A DNA stretch of 64,000 nucleotides from Neobacillus sp. PS3-34 (GCF_030915465.1 NZ_CP133267.1:3068501-3132500); one strand, 5' to 3'. Counted from the stretch's first letter, positions 50,770 through 60,680 are shown. Numbers and translations are program-made. The notes: generated from the letters alone by a model not told the origin.

Positions 50770-51150
50770 TTATTTGAAATAATCCTTTTCCAGTTCTTCG
50801 ATATTCTTTAAGCATTGAACACTCCAAGGTGAAGAGTCATCACTCAGCTCCGATTTTAGTTTGTTGACAGCCGTTTTCAAGGATTCCATATAGTCAGGAA
50901 CCTCGTCAGCGAATGGCTTGACCATATTTTTGGGAACGTTCGTCTGTTCTCTGAAAGCTAGGGCGCGGCGTTCATGGAATATTCCCACCTCCACATCCTT
51001 AGGATGGTGCAGGTCGCCCTGCATTGGATGTTTCACTACACCCAGTACTCTTACTAAAAAGTGCTGTGGGCGAATATCTGTTATTTCCCCTATATATTTT
51101 CCAGTTTTATAGATGGCGGTCACACTATCACCGATTTTTAACTCGGACAT
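50770..51150 (-). CDS. kapB: Kinase-associated protein KapB
   Basis: 126-aa KapB-family protein needed for KinB signalling to Spo0F in B. subtilis. An SH3-like N-terminal part ([20 protein letters not shown]) is followed by [20 protein letters not shown], then a helical C-terminus. No signal peptide or lipobox is seen, although the family is sometimes called a lipoprotein. RBS GGAGGG (minus strand) before ATG 51150. Confidence 0.9.
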   Translation of the reverse strand: MSELKIGDSVTAIYKTGKYIGEITDIRPQHFLVRVLGVVKHPMQGDLHHPKDVEVGIFHERRALAFREQTNVPKNMVKPFADEVPDYMESLKTAVNKLKSELSDDSSPWSVQCLKNIEELEKDYFK

Positions 51151-51265
51151 TTTTTTCCCTCCAGTAGATGAATGTATTTTATTTTATTATGAGACATGGT
51201 TAAATAAAAAACAAAGACTTAAATACATAGTGTTGTTTAAAGTGAAAAAATGGAGGAATGATAAA

Positions 51266-51998
51266 ATGAGAATCAAACATTTTGCTATTGTATTCGCTGT
51301 TATGCTTCTGCTGTCTGCATGCGGCACCGCTGGTGATAAAACCAGCTCAGGCAAAGAGAAAAATGCCCCTACAACCTCTCAAAAGGAAGGGAATAAAAAC
51401 GTGGAAAATTCAATGTATCCTCAGCTTTCTGCTGAAATAGGTGAAAATGAAAAAGCAGTGGAAATGGAAACGACCATGGGGAAAATTAAAATTAAGTTAT
51501 TTCCTAAATATGCGCCCAAGGCAGTCGAAAACTTTATTAAGCATAGTGAAAAAGGCTATTATAACGGGCTGATATTCCATCGCGTTATCAAGGATTTTAT
51601 GATTCAGGGAGGAGATCCCAACGGTAATGGAACGGGCGGGGACAGCATTTATGGAAAGCCATTTGAGGATGAGTTCTCCAGAAATCTTTTTAATCTCCGT
51701 GGTGCTTTATCAATGGCGAACTCGGCCGAATACGAATGGAAGCCAGTTTTTTATTGTCCAGAAAACAGGTTTGGATCCTCAGATGAAAGGGCAAATGGAA
51801 AAAGCCGGTTATCCCAAGGGAATTATTGATGCATACGATGAACATGGCGGTACTCCATGGCTTGATTTCAAGCACACTGTTTTTGGACAAGTCATTGAGG
51901 GGATGGATATTGTCGATAAAATTGCCAACACGGCAACAGGCGCAAATGATAAGCCGGAAGAAGATGTAGTGATTAAAAAAATCACAGTAATAAAATAG
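51266..51998 (+). CDS. Cyclophilin-type peptidyl-prolyl isomerase lipoprotein (frameshifted)
   Basis: About 244 aa after repair: lipoprotein signal peptide with lipobox (LLLSACGT), a Lys/Ser/Asn-rich linker and a cyclophilin domain ([20 protein letters not shown]). The frame breaks at GGCC 51724-51727: the family reads [20 protein letters not shown], so GGGCCC has lost two bases. Unlike cytosolic PpiB it is anchored outside the membrane and would assist protein folding there. RBS TGGAGG before ATG 51266. Confidence 0.9.
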
Positions 51999-52094
51999 TT
52001 TAACTGTGAAGGATTGAAATACTTGGTTGCATTACCCGATATTGATATAATGAATCATTGAAGCACTGCCTTTGCAGAAAGGAAGTAGTAGAGT

Positions 52095-52313
52095 ATGGTT
52101 CATTCGTATGTCTTAGCGCTATTTTTATATTTTCCTGAAGATAAATCGGAATATATCCCAGCAGCCATTACATTGGGCATCTTTTTTATTGGAGCGCTGG
52201 CCGCGATGTGGCTGATTATTAAAATATCCAAACGTGAAGCGAATAAAGCGAAAGAACTGGAAGATAAGATATTCCAACAGCATAATCAAGATCAAAACAG
52301 GGACAGCCTCTAG
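52095..52313 (+). CDS. Small single-span membrane protein, 72 aa
   Basis: One membrane segment (AITLGIFFIGALAAMWLIIK) follows a short outside part and precedes a charged helical tail (KREANKAKELEDKIFQQHNQ). RBS GGAAGTAG before ATG 52095 and a strong terminator after it support a real gene. Family not recognised. Confidence 0.7.
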   Translation: MVHSYVLALFLYFPEDKSEYIPAAITLGIFFIGALAAMWLIIKISKREANKAKELEDKIFQQHNQDQNRDSL

Positions 52314-52330
52314 ACAGGCTGTCTTTTTTT
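52302..52330 (+). terminator. Terminator after the 72-aa membrane protein
   Basis: GACAGCCT-CTAGAC-AGGCTGTC with T7 tail, overlapping the stop codon. Confidence 0.92.
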
Positions 52331-52415
52331 GCGCTAAAACATCCTATCTCAGGTTTACCAAAAATGCATACTGGTGATACTGAAGACAAATTGTCTTTTT
52401 TGGAGGTATTTGCGG

Positions 52416-52964
52416 ATGAAAAAAATCTGGATGCTGTTTCCGCTGTTAATTTTAACAGGATGTACGGAAGGTAATCCGAAGAAGGTTGCTGTGGATATGT
52501 TTAATCCTGCTGGTGATTCACTTGGCACGATCACATTATCCGAACAGCCTAAGGGAGTAAAAATGGAAGTGAATCTAAGCGGGCTAACAGCCGGGGAGCA
52601 TGCAATCCATATCCACGACAAAGGAAAATGTGAAGCACCTGATTTTAAATCGGCAGGCGGGCACTTTAATCCTGATAATAAAGAGCACGGTCTGCTCCAT
52701 CCAAAAGGGGCACATGCCGGTGATCTTCCTAATTTAATTGTTGGCGGAGATGGAAAAGTGAAGGCAGAGCTCATGGCCCCTCAAGTTACTTTACAGAATG
52801 GAAAAACATCCTTGTTTACGAAGGAAGGCACCTCGATTGTTATCCATGAAGGCAAAGACGATGGAATGGCACAGCCCGCTGGTGATTCCGGCAACCGGAT
52901 AGCATGCGGTGAAATTTCAAAGAATAAAAAAGGGCAGAAAAATTCCCAGGACGAGAAACAATAA
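52416..52964 (+). CDS. sodC: Cu/Zn superoxide dismutase-like lipoprotein
   Basis: 182-aa SodC/YojM-type lipoprotein: signal peptide with lipobox LILTGCTE, then the SOD domain. Metal ligands expected of an active Cu/Zn enzyme all look present: HAIHIHDKGKC (two Cu His), SAGGHFNPDN (bridging His), HPKGAHAGDLPN (Zn His and Asp) and VIHEGKDDG (last Cu His). The disulfide Cys are in GKCEAP and IACGEI. The B. subtilis YojM is said to lack Cu ligands, so this copy may be more active. ATG 52416 follows TTTGGAGG. Confidence 0.9.
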   Translation: MKKIWMLFPLLILTGCTEGNPKKVAVDMFNPAGDSLGTITLSEQPKGVKMEVNLSGLTAGEHAIHIHDKGKCEAPDFKSAGGHFNPDNKEHGLLHPKGAHAGDLPNLIVGGDGKVKAELMAPQVTLQNGKTSLFTKEGTSIVIHEGKDDGMAQPAGDSGNRIACGEISKNKKGQKNSQDEKQ

Positions 52965-52976
52965 GTCAAAATCAAC

Positions 52977-53009
52977 AGGACTATTCCTTTTATGGTATAG
53001 TCCTTTATT
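52977..53009 (+). terminator. Terminator of sodC
   Basis: AGGACTAT ... ATAGTCCTTTATTTT stem-loop. Confidence 0.78.
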
Positions 53010-53105
53010 TTGTGGAAATTAGAGAAAATATAAAATATTCTTTATTTTATTTAACGTAAGGTTCATCCTGTACAAGAGGGCTTTGTACTAGTATTATTAA
53101 AGATA

Positions 53106-53120
53106 ATGCAAACGTTTTCT
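53106..53120 (+). promoter_or_regulatory. cre (CcpA) site upstream of malP
   Basis: ATGCAAACGTTTTCT matches the B. subtilis cre consensus WTGNAANCGNWNNCW at every position. About 160 bases before malP. A second operator-like palindrome, TTGCGAAAACGGTTGCACAA, lies at 53225-53244 near the start codon and could bind a LacI/GalR-type repressor. A -10-like TATAAT (in TGATTATAATAG) lies near 53183. Confidence 0.7.
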
Positions 53121-53267
53121 TTATTTTAACTGCTTCCCATTCTGTTGAAAAATATTCATTTTTCTTTTGGACAGAATTGATTATAATAGACACATAGGTT
53201 TATGCCGGCAATTTTTTTTCGTGAATTGCGAAAACGGTTGCACAATTTTTATTAAAGGATGAAAATA

Positions 53268-55561
53268 ATGAAAAGATTATTTAAGGTAGACAATTGGAAA
53301 ATAGTCGAAACTAATATTCATAAAGAAGATTTTCGCCTCGCTGAAAGTATTATGAGCCTAGGAAATGGCCATATGGGAATGAGGGGGAACTTTGAAGAAA
53401 CATATTCAGGTGACTTCCATCGTGGTTCCTATATCGCCGGAGTATGGTTCCCTGATAAAACGAGGGTTGGCTGGTGGAAAAATGGCTATCCTGAGTATTT
53501 TGGAAAAGTAATCAACTCTATTAATTATATTGGAATCCGTGTCCTTGTGGACGGACAGGAAATCGATCTAAATCAGGGTCAGGTGAATGAATACTATCGT
53601 GAGCTCGATATGCAGCATGGAGTATTAACCAGAAAGTTTACTGTCAGTCACGGAGAAAAGCAGACAGAAATAGAAGCTGTCCGTTTCCTATCAGTCGCAG
53701 AACGTGAATTGGCTGTTATTCAATATAAAGTAACTGCTAAGAACTACGAGGGGGAAGTTACGTTTATTCCTTATTTGGATGGAGATATCCGTAATGAAGA
53801 CTCCAATTACGATGAAGATTTCTGGGTGGAAATCAGCAAAGAAGCTGCTGATTTCGAAGGCAGTCTTGTTATGAAAACGAAGGATAATCCATTTGGCACT
53901 CCGACCTTCCAGGTTGCAGCAACGATGAAGCTGGAAGTGGAGGGAAACGTGAAGGCGGTTACATCGGATGTGAAGCATGAGTATGTGGATAACACAATTA
54001 ATGTTGAACTCCAAAAAGGTAAATCGGTAATGCTATATAAATATGTTGCTGTCACAACGGACCGTGACTATGAGGCAGGGCAGCTCCTGGAAAACGGGAA
54101 AGCAGTGCTCGTAAGAAGTGCAGTGAAAGGATTCGAAGCTTTGCTGGACGAACATAAAAAAGGCTGGCTGCAGCGCTGGGATATAGCTGATGTAGAAATA
54201 AGCGGTGATGAAGAAGCCCAACAGGGAATTCGCTTTAATCTGTTCCAGCTATTCAGTACGTATTACGGGGAGGATGCAAGGCTCAATATCGGTCCCAAAG
54301 GATTTACAGGTGAAAAATACGGCGGAGCAACATACTGGGATACAGAGGCATATGCGATTCCGCTTTATTTATCAACTGCTTCGCCAGAAGTGTCACGGAA
54401 CCTGCTTGTCTATCGCCACAATCAATTAGACGGTGCTTATCATAACGCACGGCAGCAGGGGTTAAAAGGCGCGTTATATCCAATGGTTACGTTCACAGGT
54501 GTTGAATGCCACAATGAATGGGAAATTACCTTTGAGGAAATCCACCGGAATGGTGCGATCGCATATGCGATTTACAATTACGTGAATTATACGGGAGACC
54601 GCGAATATTTGAACGAATACGGAATTGATGTTCTTACAGGCATTTCCCGATTCTGGGCTGATCGTGTCCACTATAACAAGAAAAAGGATCAATACATGAT
54701 TCACGGCGTTACCGGCGCAATGAGTATGAAAATAATATTAATAACAATTGGTATACCAATTTAATTGCCACGTGGACCTTAAGATATACACTTGAAACAA
54801 TTCATTATTTGGAAGAAAATGGTCTTGAGGGAAGGGTTTCAGGACTGGGCATCAGCATGGAAGAACAGGCTAAGTGGAAAGAAATCATTTCTAAAATGTA
54901 TTTCCCTTATGATGAGGAACTTGGCGTTTTTGTTCAGCACGATACCTTCCTGGATAAAGATTTAATGAAAGCTGATGACCTTGACCCGGCTGAACGTCCA
55001 TTAAATCAGAAATGGTCATGGGATAGAATTTTGCGCAGCTGTTTCATTAAACAGGCAGACGTTCTTCAAGGCCTATACTTTTTAAACCATGAATTTTCCG
55101 CCGAAGAGAAGAGCCGCAATTTTGAGTTTTATGAACCAATGACTGTCCATGAATCATCACTTTCACCTTGCATTCACTCCATTTTGGCTGCGGAACTAGG
55201 CATGGAGGAAAAAGCGTACGAAATGTACAATCGTACAGCAAGGCTTGATTTGGATAATTACAATAACGATACAGAAGACGGATTGCATATTACCAGCATG
55301 ACTGGTTCCTGGCTAGCGATCGTCCAGGGCTTTGCAGGCATGAGGACCGCAAACGAAGGGCTTGCCTTTGCTCCATTCATCCCTAAATCTTGGGATCATT
55401 ATACTTTTAAAATTGTTTATCGAGATCATTTGATTCAAGTAGAAGTGGCCAGCGATCAAGTTACTATTTCTCAAGAAGGCCCGTCACTTTCTATGAAACT
55501 TTATGGCGAAACCGTCACTTTAGAAGAAAATGGCCGGATAACTGCGGCAGTTAAACATTGA
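53268..55561 (+). CDS. malP: Maltose phosphorylase, GH65 (frameshifted)
   Basis: GH65 phosphorylase that splits maltose with phosphate into glucose and beta-glucose 1-phosphate. Key parts: GYMG-like [45 protein letters not shown], and [17 protein letters not shown] with the catalytic acid Glu. The frame breaks at GGCGC 54714-54718: the family reads HGVTGPNEYENN, so GGGCCC became GGCGC. Repaired length about 764 aa. ATG 53268 fits AAAGGA better than ATG 53259. pgmB follows directly; a CcpA site lies upstream. Confidence 0.93.
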
Positions 55562-55579
55562 TAAGGGGGATTCGCCACG

Positions 55580-56251
55580 ATGATACAATCACTAAAAGCG
55601 ATAATTTTTGACCTTGATGGGGTTATTACAGATACAGCAGAATATCATTATCTTGCCTGGAAGGCATTGGGGGAAGAAGTGGATATCCCTTTTACAAGGG
55701 AATTCAATGAGGAATTAAAGGGAATCTCACGGATGGATTCGCTTGAAAAAATTCTTCTTCTCGGTGGCCGGCAGAATGATTTTACGATTGAAGAAAAAAC
55801 GGCCCTTGCTGAAAAGAAAAATGCTCATTATTGCCGTCTGATTGAAGGCATCACTCCCGCTGATTTATTGCCAGGCATTAAAGACCTGATTGCGACATTG
55901 AAGGCAGAGGGCTTAAAGCTTGGGCTCGCTTCTGTAAGCAAGAATGCTTTCACAGTCATGGACCGGCTTGAATTGACATCGCAATTTGACACAATTGTAG
56001 ATGCTGCGAAAATTTTAAAAGGAAAGCCAGATCCTGAAATTTTCTTAAAGGCAGCAGAGCAGCTTGGAGTAGAACCATCTGAGTGTATTGGAATTGAGGA
56101 TGCGGCGGCAGGTGTTGACTCGATAAAAGGGGCTGGAATGTTCGCGGTTGGAATCGGCAGTGAAGAGACTCTTTCGAAGGCTGACATCGTATACGAAAAC
56201 ACCGAAAAGGTTTCCTTTGAAGAAATTGTAAAAGCCTATCAAAATAAATAA
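55580..56251 (+). CDS. pgmB: Beta-phosphoglucomutase
   Basis: 223-aa HAD enzyme that turns beta-glucose 1-phosphate from MalP into glucose 6-phosphate. Motif I FDLDGVITDTAEYH with both Asp; the cap-domain signature LKGISRMDSLEKIL; Lys in KGKPDPEIFLKAAE; and IGIEDAAAGVDSIKGAGM. RBS AAGGGGG before ATG 55580, 18 bases after malP. No maltose transporter or regulator gene is adjacent, unlike in the yvd cluster. Confidence 0.93.
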   Translation: MIQSLKAIIFDLDGVITDTAEYHYLAWKALGEEVDIPFTREFNEELKGISRMDSLEKILLLGGRQNDFTIEEKTALAEKKNAHYCRLIEGITPADLLPGIKDLIATLKAEGLKLGLASVSKNAFTVMDRLELTSQFDTIVDAAKILKGKPDPEIFLKAAEQLGVEPSECIGIEDAAAGVDSIKGAGMFAVGIGSEETLSKADIVYENTEKVSFEEIVKAYQNK

Positions 56252-56255
56252 AATT

Positions 56256-56294
56256 AAGGCCTTCAGAAATTTATTCTGGAGCCTTTGTTTTTTT
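56256..56294 (+). terminator. Terminator of malP-pgmB
   Basis: AAGGCCTTCAGAA-ATTTA-TTCTGGAGCCTTTGTTTTTT, imperfect stem with T tail. Confidence 0.82.
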
Positions 56295-56371
56295 AAGACT
56301 CTTTTCGTAACCTTTGTTGTTTTTGTCATAATTTGTTTCTACTTAGAGACTACTTAAGGTAAGTTTTGTTG

Positions 56372-56969
56372 AAATCAAAGCTCTCGATTTCGAATTAGTG
56401 GCTAATTTGGGCAGGTTCAATCAAATCAAAGGCTATCGTGTCCGAATCAGTGGTCTATTCGGACAGGATTAATCAAATCAAAGGCTATCGTGTCCGAATC
56501 AGTGGTCTATTCGGACAGGTTCAATCAAATCAAAGGCTATCGTGTCCGAATCAGTGGTCTATTCGGACAGGTTCAATCAAATCAAAGGCTATCGTGTCCG
56601 TATCAGTGGTCTATTTGGACAAGTTCAATCAAATCAAAGGCAATCGTGTCCGAATCAGTGGTCTATTCGGACAAGTTCAATCAAATCAAAGGCTATCGTG
56701 TCCGAATTAGTGGTCTATTCGGACAGGTCCAATCAAATCAAAGGCAATCGTGTCCGAATCAGTGGTCTATTCGGACAGGATTAATCAAATCAAAGGCAAT
56801 CGTGTCCTAATCAGTGGTCTATTCGGACAGGATTAATCAAATCAAAGGCAATCGTGTCCGAATCAGTGGTCTATTCGGACAAGTTCAATCAAGTCAAAGG
56901 CTATCGTGTCCGAATCAGTGGTCTATTCGGACAGGATTAATCAAATCAAAGGCAATCGTGTCCGAATCA
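56372..56969. repeat. 52-bp tandem hairpin array, 11 copies plus one degenerate unit
   Basis: The word TGTCC recurs at 56439, 56491, 56543, 56595, 56647, 56699, 56751, 56803, 56855, 56907 and 56959, exactly 52 bases apart with no indel. Each full unit holds the inverted repeat TGTCCGAAT-CAGTGGTCT-ATTCGGACA joined by a 25-base linker ending CAAATCAAAGG(C)(T/A)ATCG. Unit 0 (from 56372) is clearly diverged; the last unit stops after the left arm. Linker variants (GGTTCAATC, GGATTAATC, AGTTCAATC) alternate. Since 52 is not a multiple of 3, the ORFs inside are artefacts. Linkers are conserved, so it is not CRISPR. Confidence 0.95.
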
Positions 56970-56972
56970 TAG

Positions 56973-57014
56973 GATTTCTGAACAAACTCTAATATTAGAG
57001 TTTGTTCAGAAATC
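56973..57014. repeat. 42-bp perfect palindrome after the hairpin array
   Basis: GATTTCTGAACAAACTCTAAT is followed at once by its exact complement, a 21-bp inverted repeat without loop, 3 bases after the array ends. AT-rich, no T tract. About 130 bases before cls. Confidence 0.93.
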
Positions 57015-57143
57015 AACAATCTTTTCGAATACAATCTTATTTAATAATGTCTTGAAGAATAATTACCAGGTTTCTGCCTAACCTGAAAATGGGTAAAGGG
57101 TTTCTAACTTGCTTGTTAATTTATGAGGCTGGAGATTGATTGT

Positions 57144-58655
57144 ATGAAAAAGCGGAGAATAGAGTTTTTATTTCTTATTTTATTGACAGTTGCTGTATAT
57201 ATTGTTTTTTTTAGTGGTTACAGCTGGCGGATCAAACTGGTGGCGGGACTATTCTATGCAGTGATGATTCTAATCAGCATTTATTCATTGATGCTCGAAA
57301 ACCGCTCAGCCCAGCACACCCTTGTGTGGATTTATGTACTCGTGTTTATCCCCCTGATAGGCTATGCATTTTACCTTTATTCCGGGCAGCTTTATTTAAA
57401 AGGGTACCTGTTTCAAAGTAAACGCCGAAATGACCGTGAGACATGGCAAAGATTAATGAGATCGGAAACAAAGCCGGATTTAACCTTCCTACAGGATCAG
57501 CAGCAAGGCTTTGCCCGGTTTGCAATGAATGCATCACCTACCCCTCTCAGCACCTCTTCACGGGCATACGTCCTGAAAAATGGAAAGGAAACTTTCGCTG
57601 AAATAAAAAGAAGGCTAAGAGAAGCAGAGGAATTTATCCATATAGAATACTATATTTTCCGATCTGACCGGCTCGGGAAGGAAATAATTGATATCCTGAT
57701 GGAAAAAGCCAAAGCGGGTGTAGAGGTTCTGTTTATTTTTGATGCTGCGGGCAGCATGAGTCTAGCAGCGAGTGATATTGCGCTAATGATCGAGGCAGGA
57801 ATTAAAGTCCAGCCGTTTTCGCCGCTGAAGTATGGTTTTTTTAACCAGAAGTTCAACTTCCGGAATCACCGGAAAATTATTATCATTGACGGGAAAATTG
57901 GTTTTGTGGGAGGGCTGAATGTTGGAGTCGAATATCTGGGTGAGGATAAAAGTATCGGCCACTGGCGGGATAGCCATATGATTCTTGAAGGAGAAGCAGT
58001 GTATACTCTCCATACGGTTTTCCTGCTGGATTGGGAGTATGTCAGCCGTGAAAAGGTTCTTGAGAAACACCGGGCAATAAGGTCTCCAATTGAAACGGAC
58101 GAGCTGGACGGTGCCGTGCAGGTGGTGGCAAGTGGACCTGATACACAACAGGGTATCATGAGTGATTTTTATTATTCGCTTATATCGTCTGCCACCCAGT
58201 CTATTTGGATCGCTACACCCTATTTTGTTCCTGATGAAGCCATACGGACCGCACTAAGGGTAGCTGCCGCAAAAGGTGTGGAAGTGAGGATACTCGTACC
58301 GGAAATAAATGATAGTTTTTTAACGGAATATGCCAGCCGATCCTATTTCCCTGAGCTATTGCTCTATGGTGTTGAAATCTATTCTTATAAAAAGGGATTT
58401 CTTCATCAAAAAATTATCATTGTCGATGGAAATCTTGCGTCAATTGGAACCGCCAATATGGACATGCGCAGCTTCCACTTGAATTTTGAAGTAAATGTAT
58501 TTTTATATGGATGCAGCGCAATTCGTGATTTAGTGGCCCATTATGAACAGGATATGAAGGAAAGTGAAAAAATAAGACCAGTCGAGTTTTATAAAAGGGG
58601 ATTGGTCAATCGATCAAAGGAATCCTTTGCACGATTGTTTTCAGGTGTATTATAA
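57144..58655 (+). CDS. cls: Cardiolipin synthase
   Basis: 503-aa phospholipase D-family cardiolipin synthase, joining two phosphatidylglycerols. Two N-terminal membrane segments (FLILLTVAVYIVFFSGYSW, then AVMILISIYSLMLE) and two HKD motifs: HRKIIIIDGKIGFVGGLNVG and HQKIIIVDGNLASIGTANMD. ATG 57144 with GGAG at 57131 gives MKKRRIEFLF; an ATG 21 bases upstream is possible. Intact. Confidence 0.94.
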   Translation: MKKRRIEFLFLILLTVAVYIVFFSGYSWRIKLVAGLFYAVMILISIYSLMLENRSAQHTLVWIYVLVFIPLIGYAFYLYSGQLYLKGYLFQSKRRNDRETWQRLMRSETKPDLTFLQDQQQGFARFAMNASPTPLSTSSRAYVLKNGKETFAEIKRRLREAEEFIHIEYYIFRSDRLGKEIIDILMEKAKAGVEVLFIFDAAGSMSLAASDIALMIEAGIKVQPFSPLKYGFFNQKFNFRNHRKIIIIDGKIGFVGGLNVGVEYLGEDKSIGHWRDSHMILEGEAVYTLHTVFLLDWEYVSREKVLEKHRAIRSPIETDELDGAVQVVASGPDTQQGIMSDFYYSLISSATQSIWIATPYFVPDEAIRTALRVAAAKGVEVRILVPEINDSFLTEYASRSYFPELLLYGVEIYSYKKGFLHQKIIIVDGNLASIGTANMDMRSFHLNFEVNVFLYGCSAIRDLVAHYEQDMKESEKIRPVEFYKRGLVNRSKESFARLFSGVL

Positions 58656-58676
58656 AGAAAGCTCGCCGATTAAAAC
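58653..58676 (-). repeat. Fragment of the 'caatcggcgag' repeat
   Basis: On the minus strand CTGTTTTAATCGGCGAGCTTTCTTTA resembles the tail of the 5502-5600 element (GTCTTAGCCAATCGGCGAGTTTTCTTTA), differing at a few bases. It overlaps the cls stop codon. Confidence 0.45.
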
Positions 58677-58712
58677 AGACTGGAATCGATAGGATTCCAG
58701 CCTGTTTTTTTT
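58672..58712 (+). terminator. Terminator of cls
   Basis: AAAACAGACTGGAATC-GATAG-GATTCCAGCCTGTTTTTTTT, near-perfect stem. Confidence 0.93.
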
Positions 58713-58868
58713 AGCCTGAGCCCGAAATGTGACTTCTTTTATTTCATTATTTTTTGATATTGAGTATAATGGGAAATATTTCAGAGTCAAAAAGTTCAAT
58801 TAGAATTTTAATTTAGTTATAATAAGAAAGCATAAGCTTTTAAACGCATCTTGAAGGGATGGTTCAGA

Positions 58869-60277
58869 TTGAAACAACAAATAGGAGTAGTCGGTATTGG
58901 AGTAATGGGAAGAAGCCTTGCCCTGAATTTTGAAAGCAGAGGTTTTTCCGTTGCCGTTTATGATTTATCACAAGAGAAGGTTAACGAAATACTGGAATCA
59001 AATAAAGGGAAAAAGCTTACGGGTACAGCCGATGTGGCTGCATTTGTAGAATCGCTTGAAAAGCCTCGGAAAATTTTATTAATGGTAAATGCCGGAGTCA
59101 TAACAGATAAAGCTATCGCCAGCCTGCTTCCGTTTCTGGAAAAGGGCGATATTGTGATCGATGGCGGGAACAGCTATTTCCAGGAAACAATTCGCAGAAA
59201 CAAGGAGCTTGAAGAGAAAGGAATTCTCTTTATCGGTGCTGGTGTATCCGGCGGGGAAGAGGGAGCCCTTACAGGTCCTGCCATCATGCCAGGCGGACAG
59301 AGGGAAGCCTACGAAAAGGTTGAGCAGATGCTGACAGCCATTTCAGCAAAAGTAAATGGAGAACCATGCTGTACATATATCGGCCGAATGGAGCAGGCCA
59401 TTATGTGAAAATGGTCCATAATGGAATCGAATATGGCGATATGCAGCTTATTTGTGAATCCTACCATTTGATGAAGAATCTCCTGGGATTGTCGGCACAG
59501 GAGCTTCATGAGGTTTTTAAAGAGTGGAACAGCGGCGAATTAGACAGCTATCTGATCGAAATTACTGCTGATATTTTCACGAAAATAGATGAAGAATCAG
59601 GCAAACCGCTTGTTGATGTCATCCTTGATACAGCAGGCCAGAAGGGAACAGGTAAATGGACAAGCCAGAGTGCGCTTGATATGGGCGTTCCATTGTCCAT
59701 TATCACTGAATCCGTATTTGCCCGTTTTCTGTCAGCCATGAAAAATGAACGTGTAAAAGCAAGCAAAATTCTGAAAGGACCTGCTCAGAAGGAGTTTGCC
59801 GGAAGCAAGGAAGAACTGATTGAGCTAATTCGCAAAACACTCTATTTAAGCAAGATTGTTTCATACGCGCAGGGTTTTGCACAGCTGCAAACTGCTTCAA
59901 AGGAATACAGCTGGGACTTAAAGCCTGGTGAAATCTCGATGATATTCCGTGGTGGCTGCATCATCCGTGCCGGCTTCCTTCAAAATATTAAAGACGCATA
60001 TGACCGCAATCCTGAGCTGGAAAATCTGTTGCTTGACCCTTATTTCCAATCGATTGTTGAGAATTATCAGGATGCTGCAAGGGAAGTAGTTTCTTTGGCA
60101 ATTAAATCAGGGATTCCTGTACCTGGCCTTGCGAGTGCACTCTCTTACTTTGACAGCTACCGTTCAGAAGTACTTCCAGCCAACCTTCTTCAGGCGCAGC
60201 GGGATTACTTCGGTGCCCATACTTACCAGCGTGTTGACAAAGAAGGCACATTCCATACAGAGTGGCTTGAAAAGTAA
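58869..60277 (+). CDS. gnd: 6-phosphogluconate dehydrogenase, decarboxylating (frameshifted)
   Basis: Oxidative pentose phosphate enzyme making ribulose 5-phosphate, CO2 and NAD(P)H. Cofactor site [20 protein letters not shown]; substrate and catalytic parts [26 protein letters not shown] and [16 protein letters not shown]. The frame breaks at GGCC 59382-59385 (family [14 protein letters not shown]; one base short). The repaired gene from TTG 58869 is exactly 469 aa, the usual length. RBS AAGGGATGG. Closest in type to B. subtilis GndA/YqjI. Confidence 0.94.
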
Positions 60278-60302
60278 TTAGAATGTGAAGGGAGGATTCA
60301 TC

Positions 60303-60680
60303 ATGGGGATTTTTGACGGTTTGATGGGTAATGCTTCCGAGATTAGTGTTGTTGATATTCAAAGAGATTTTGACAAAATTTTGGCTCAAAATGAAAGAAT
60401 CGAAAAAGCGTATAAGCTAATCAGGGACCTGTTTATTTTCACAAATAAAAGGCTGGTCTTAGTGGACAAGCAAGGTTTGACTGGTAAAAAAGTTGAATAT
60501 CATTCGATTCCCTATAAGAGCATTACGCATTTCAGCATTGAGACAGCTGGAAATTTTGATTTAGATGCAGAGCTGAAAATCTGGATTTCCGGAAACGCGC
60601 TGCCATTGCAAAAGCAGTTTAATAAAAGCCTAAATATATATGAGCTGCAAAGCGTGCTAGCGGAATATGTTCTTAAATAA
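60303..60680 (+). CDS. Bacterial PH-domain protein
   Basis: 125-aa protein with a bacterial PH-like domain (bPH_1, DUF1696 type): FIFTNKRLVLVDKQG, KKVEYHSIPYKSITHFSIET and LDAELKIWISG. Function unknown. ATG 60303 (MGIFDGLMGNASEI) has RBS GGGAGGA. Converges on patB across a shared terminator. Confidence 0.85.
   Translation: MGIFDGLMGNASEISVVDIQRDFDKILAQNERIEKAYKLIRDLFIFTNKRLVLVDKQGLTGKKVEYHSIPYKSITHFSIETAGNFDLDAELKIWISGNALPLQKQFNKSLNIYELQSVLAEYVLK

Noticed and set aside
56438..56810. Three overlapping 80-106 codon ORFs with repeated 'RISGLFGQVQSNQR' peptides
   Set aside because: They arise because the 52-bp repeat has no stop in some frames; the frame rotates with every unit, there is no RBS, and the DNA conserves hairpin arms, not codons.
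56372..56969. CRISPR array
   Set aside because: Regular spacing suggests it, but the segments between palindromes are conserved, not unique, and no cas genes are present.
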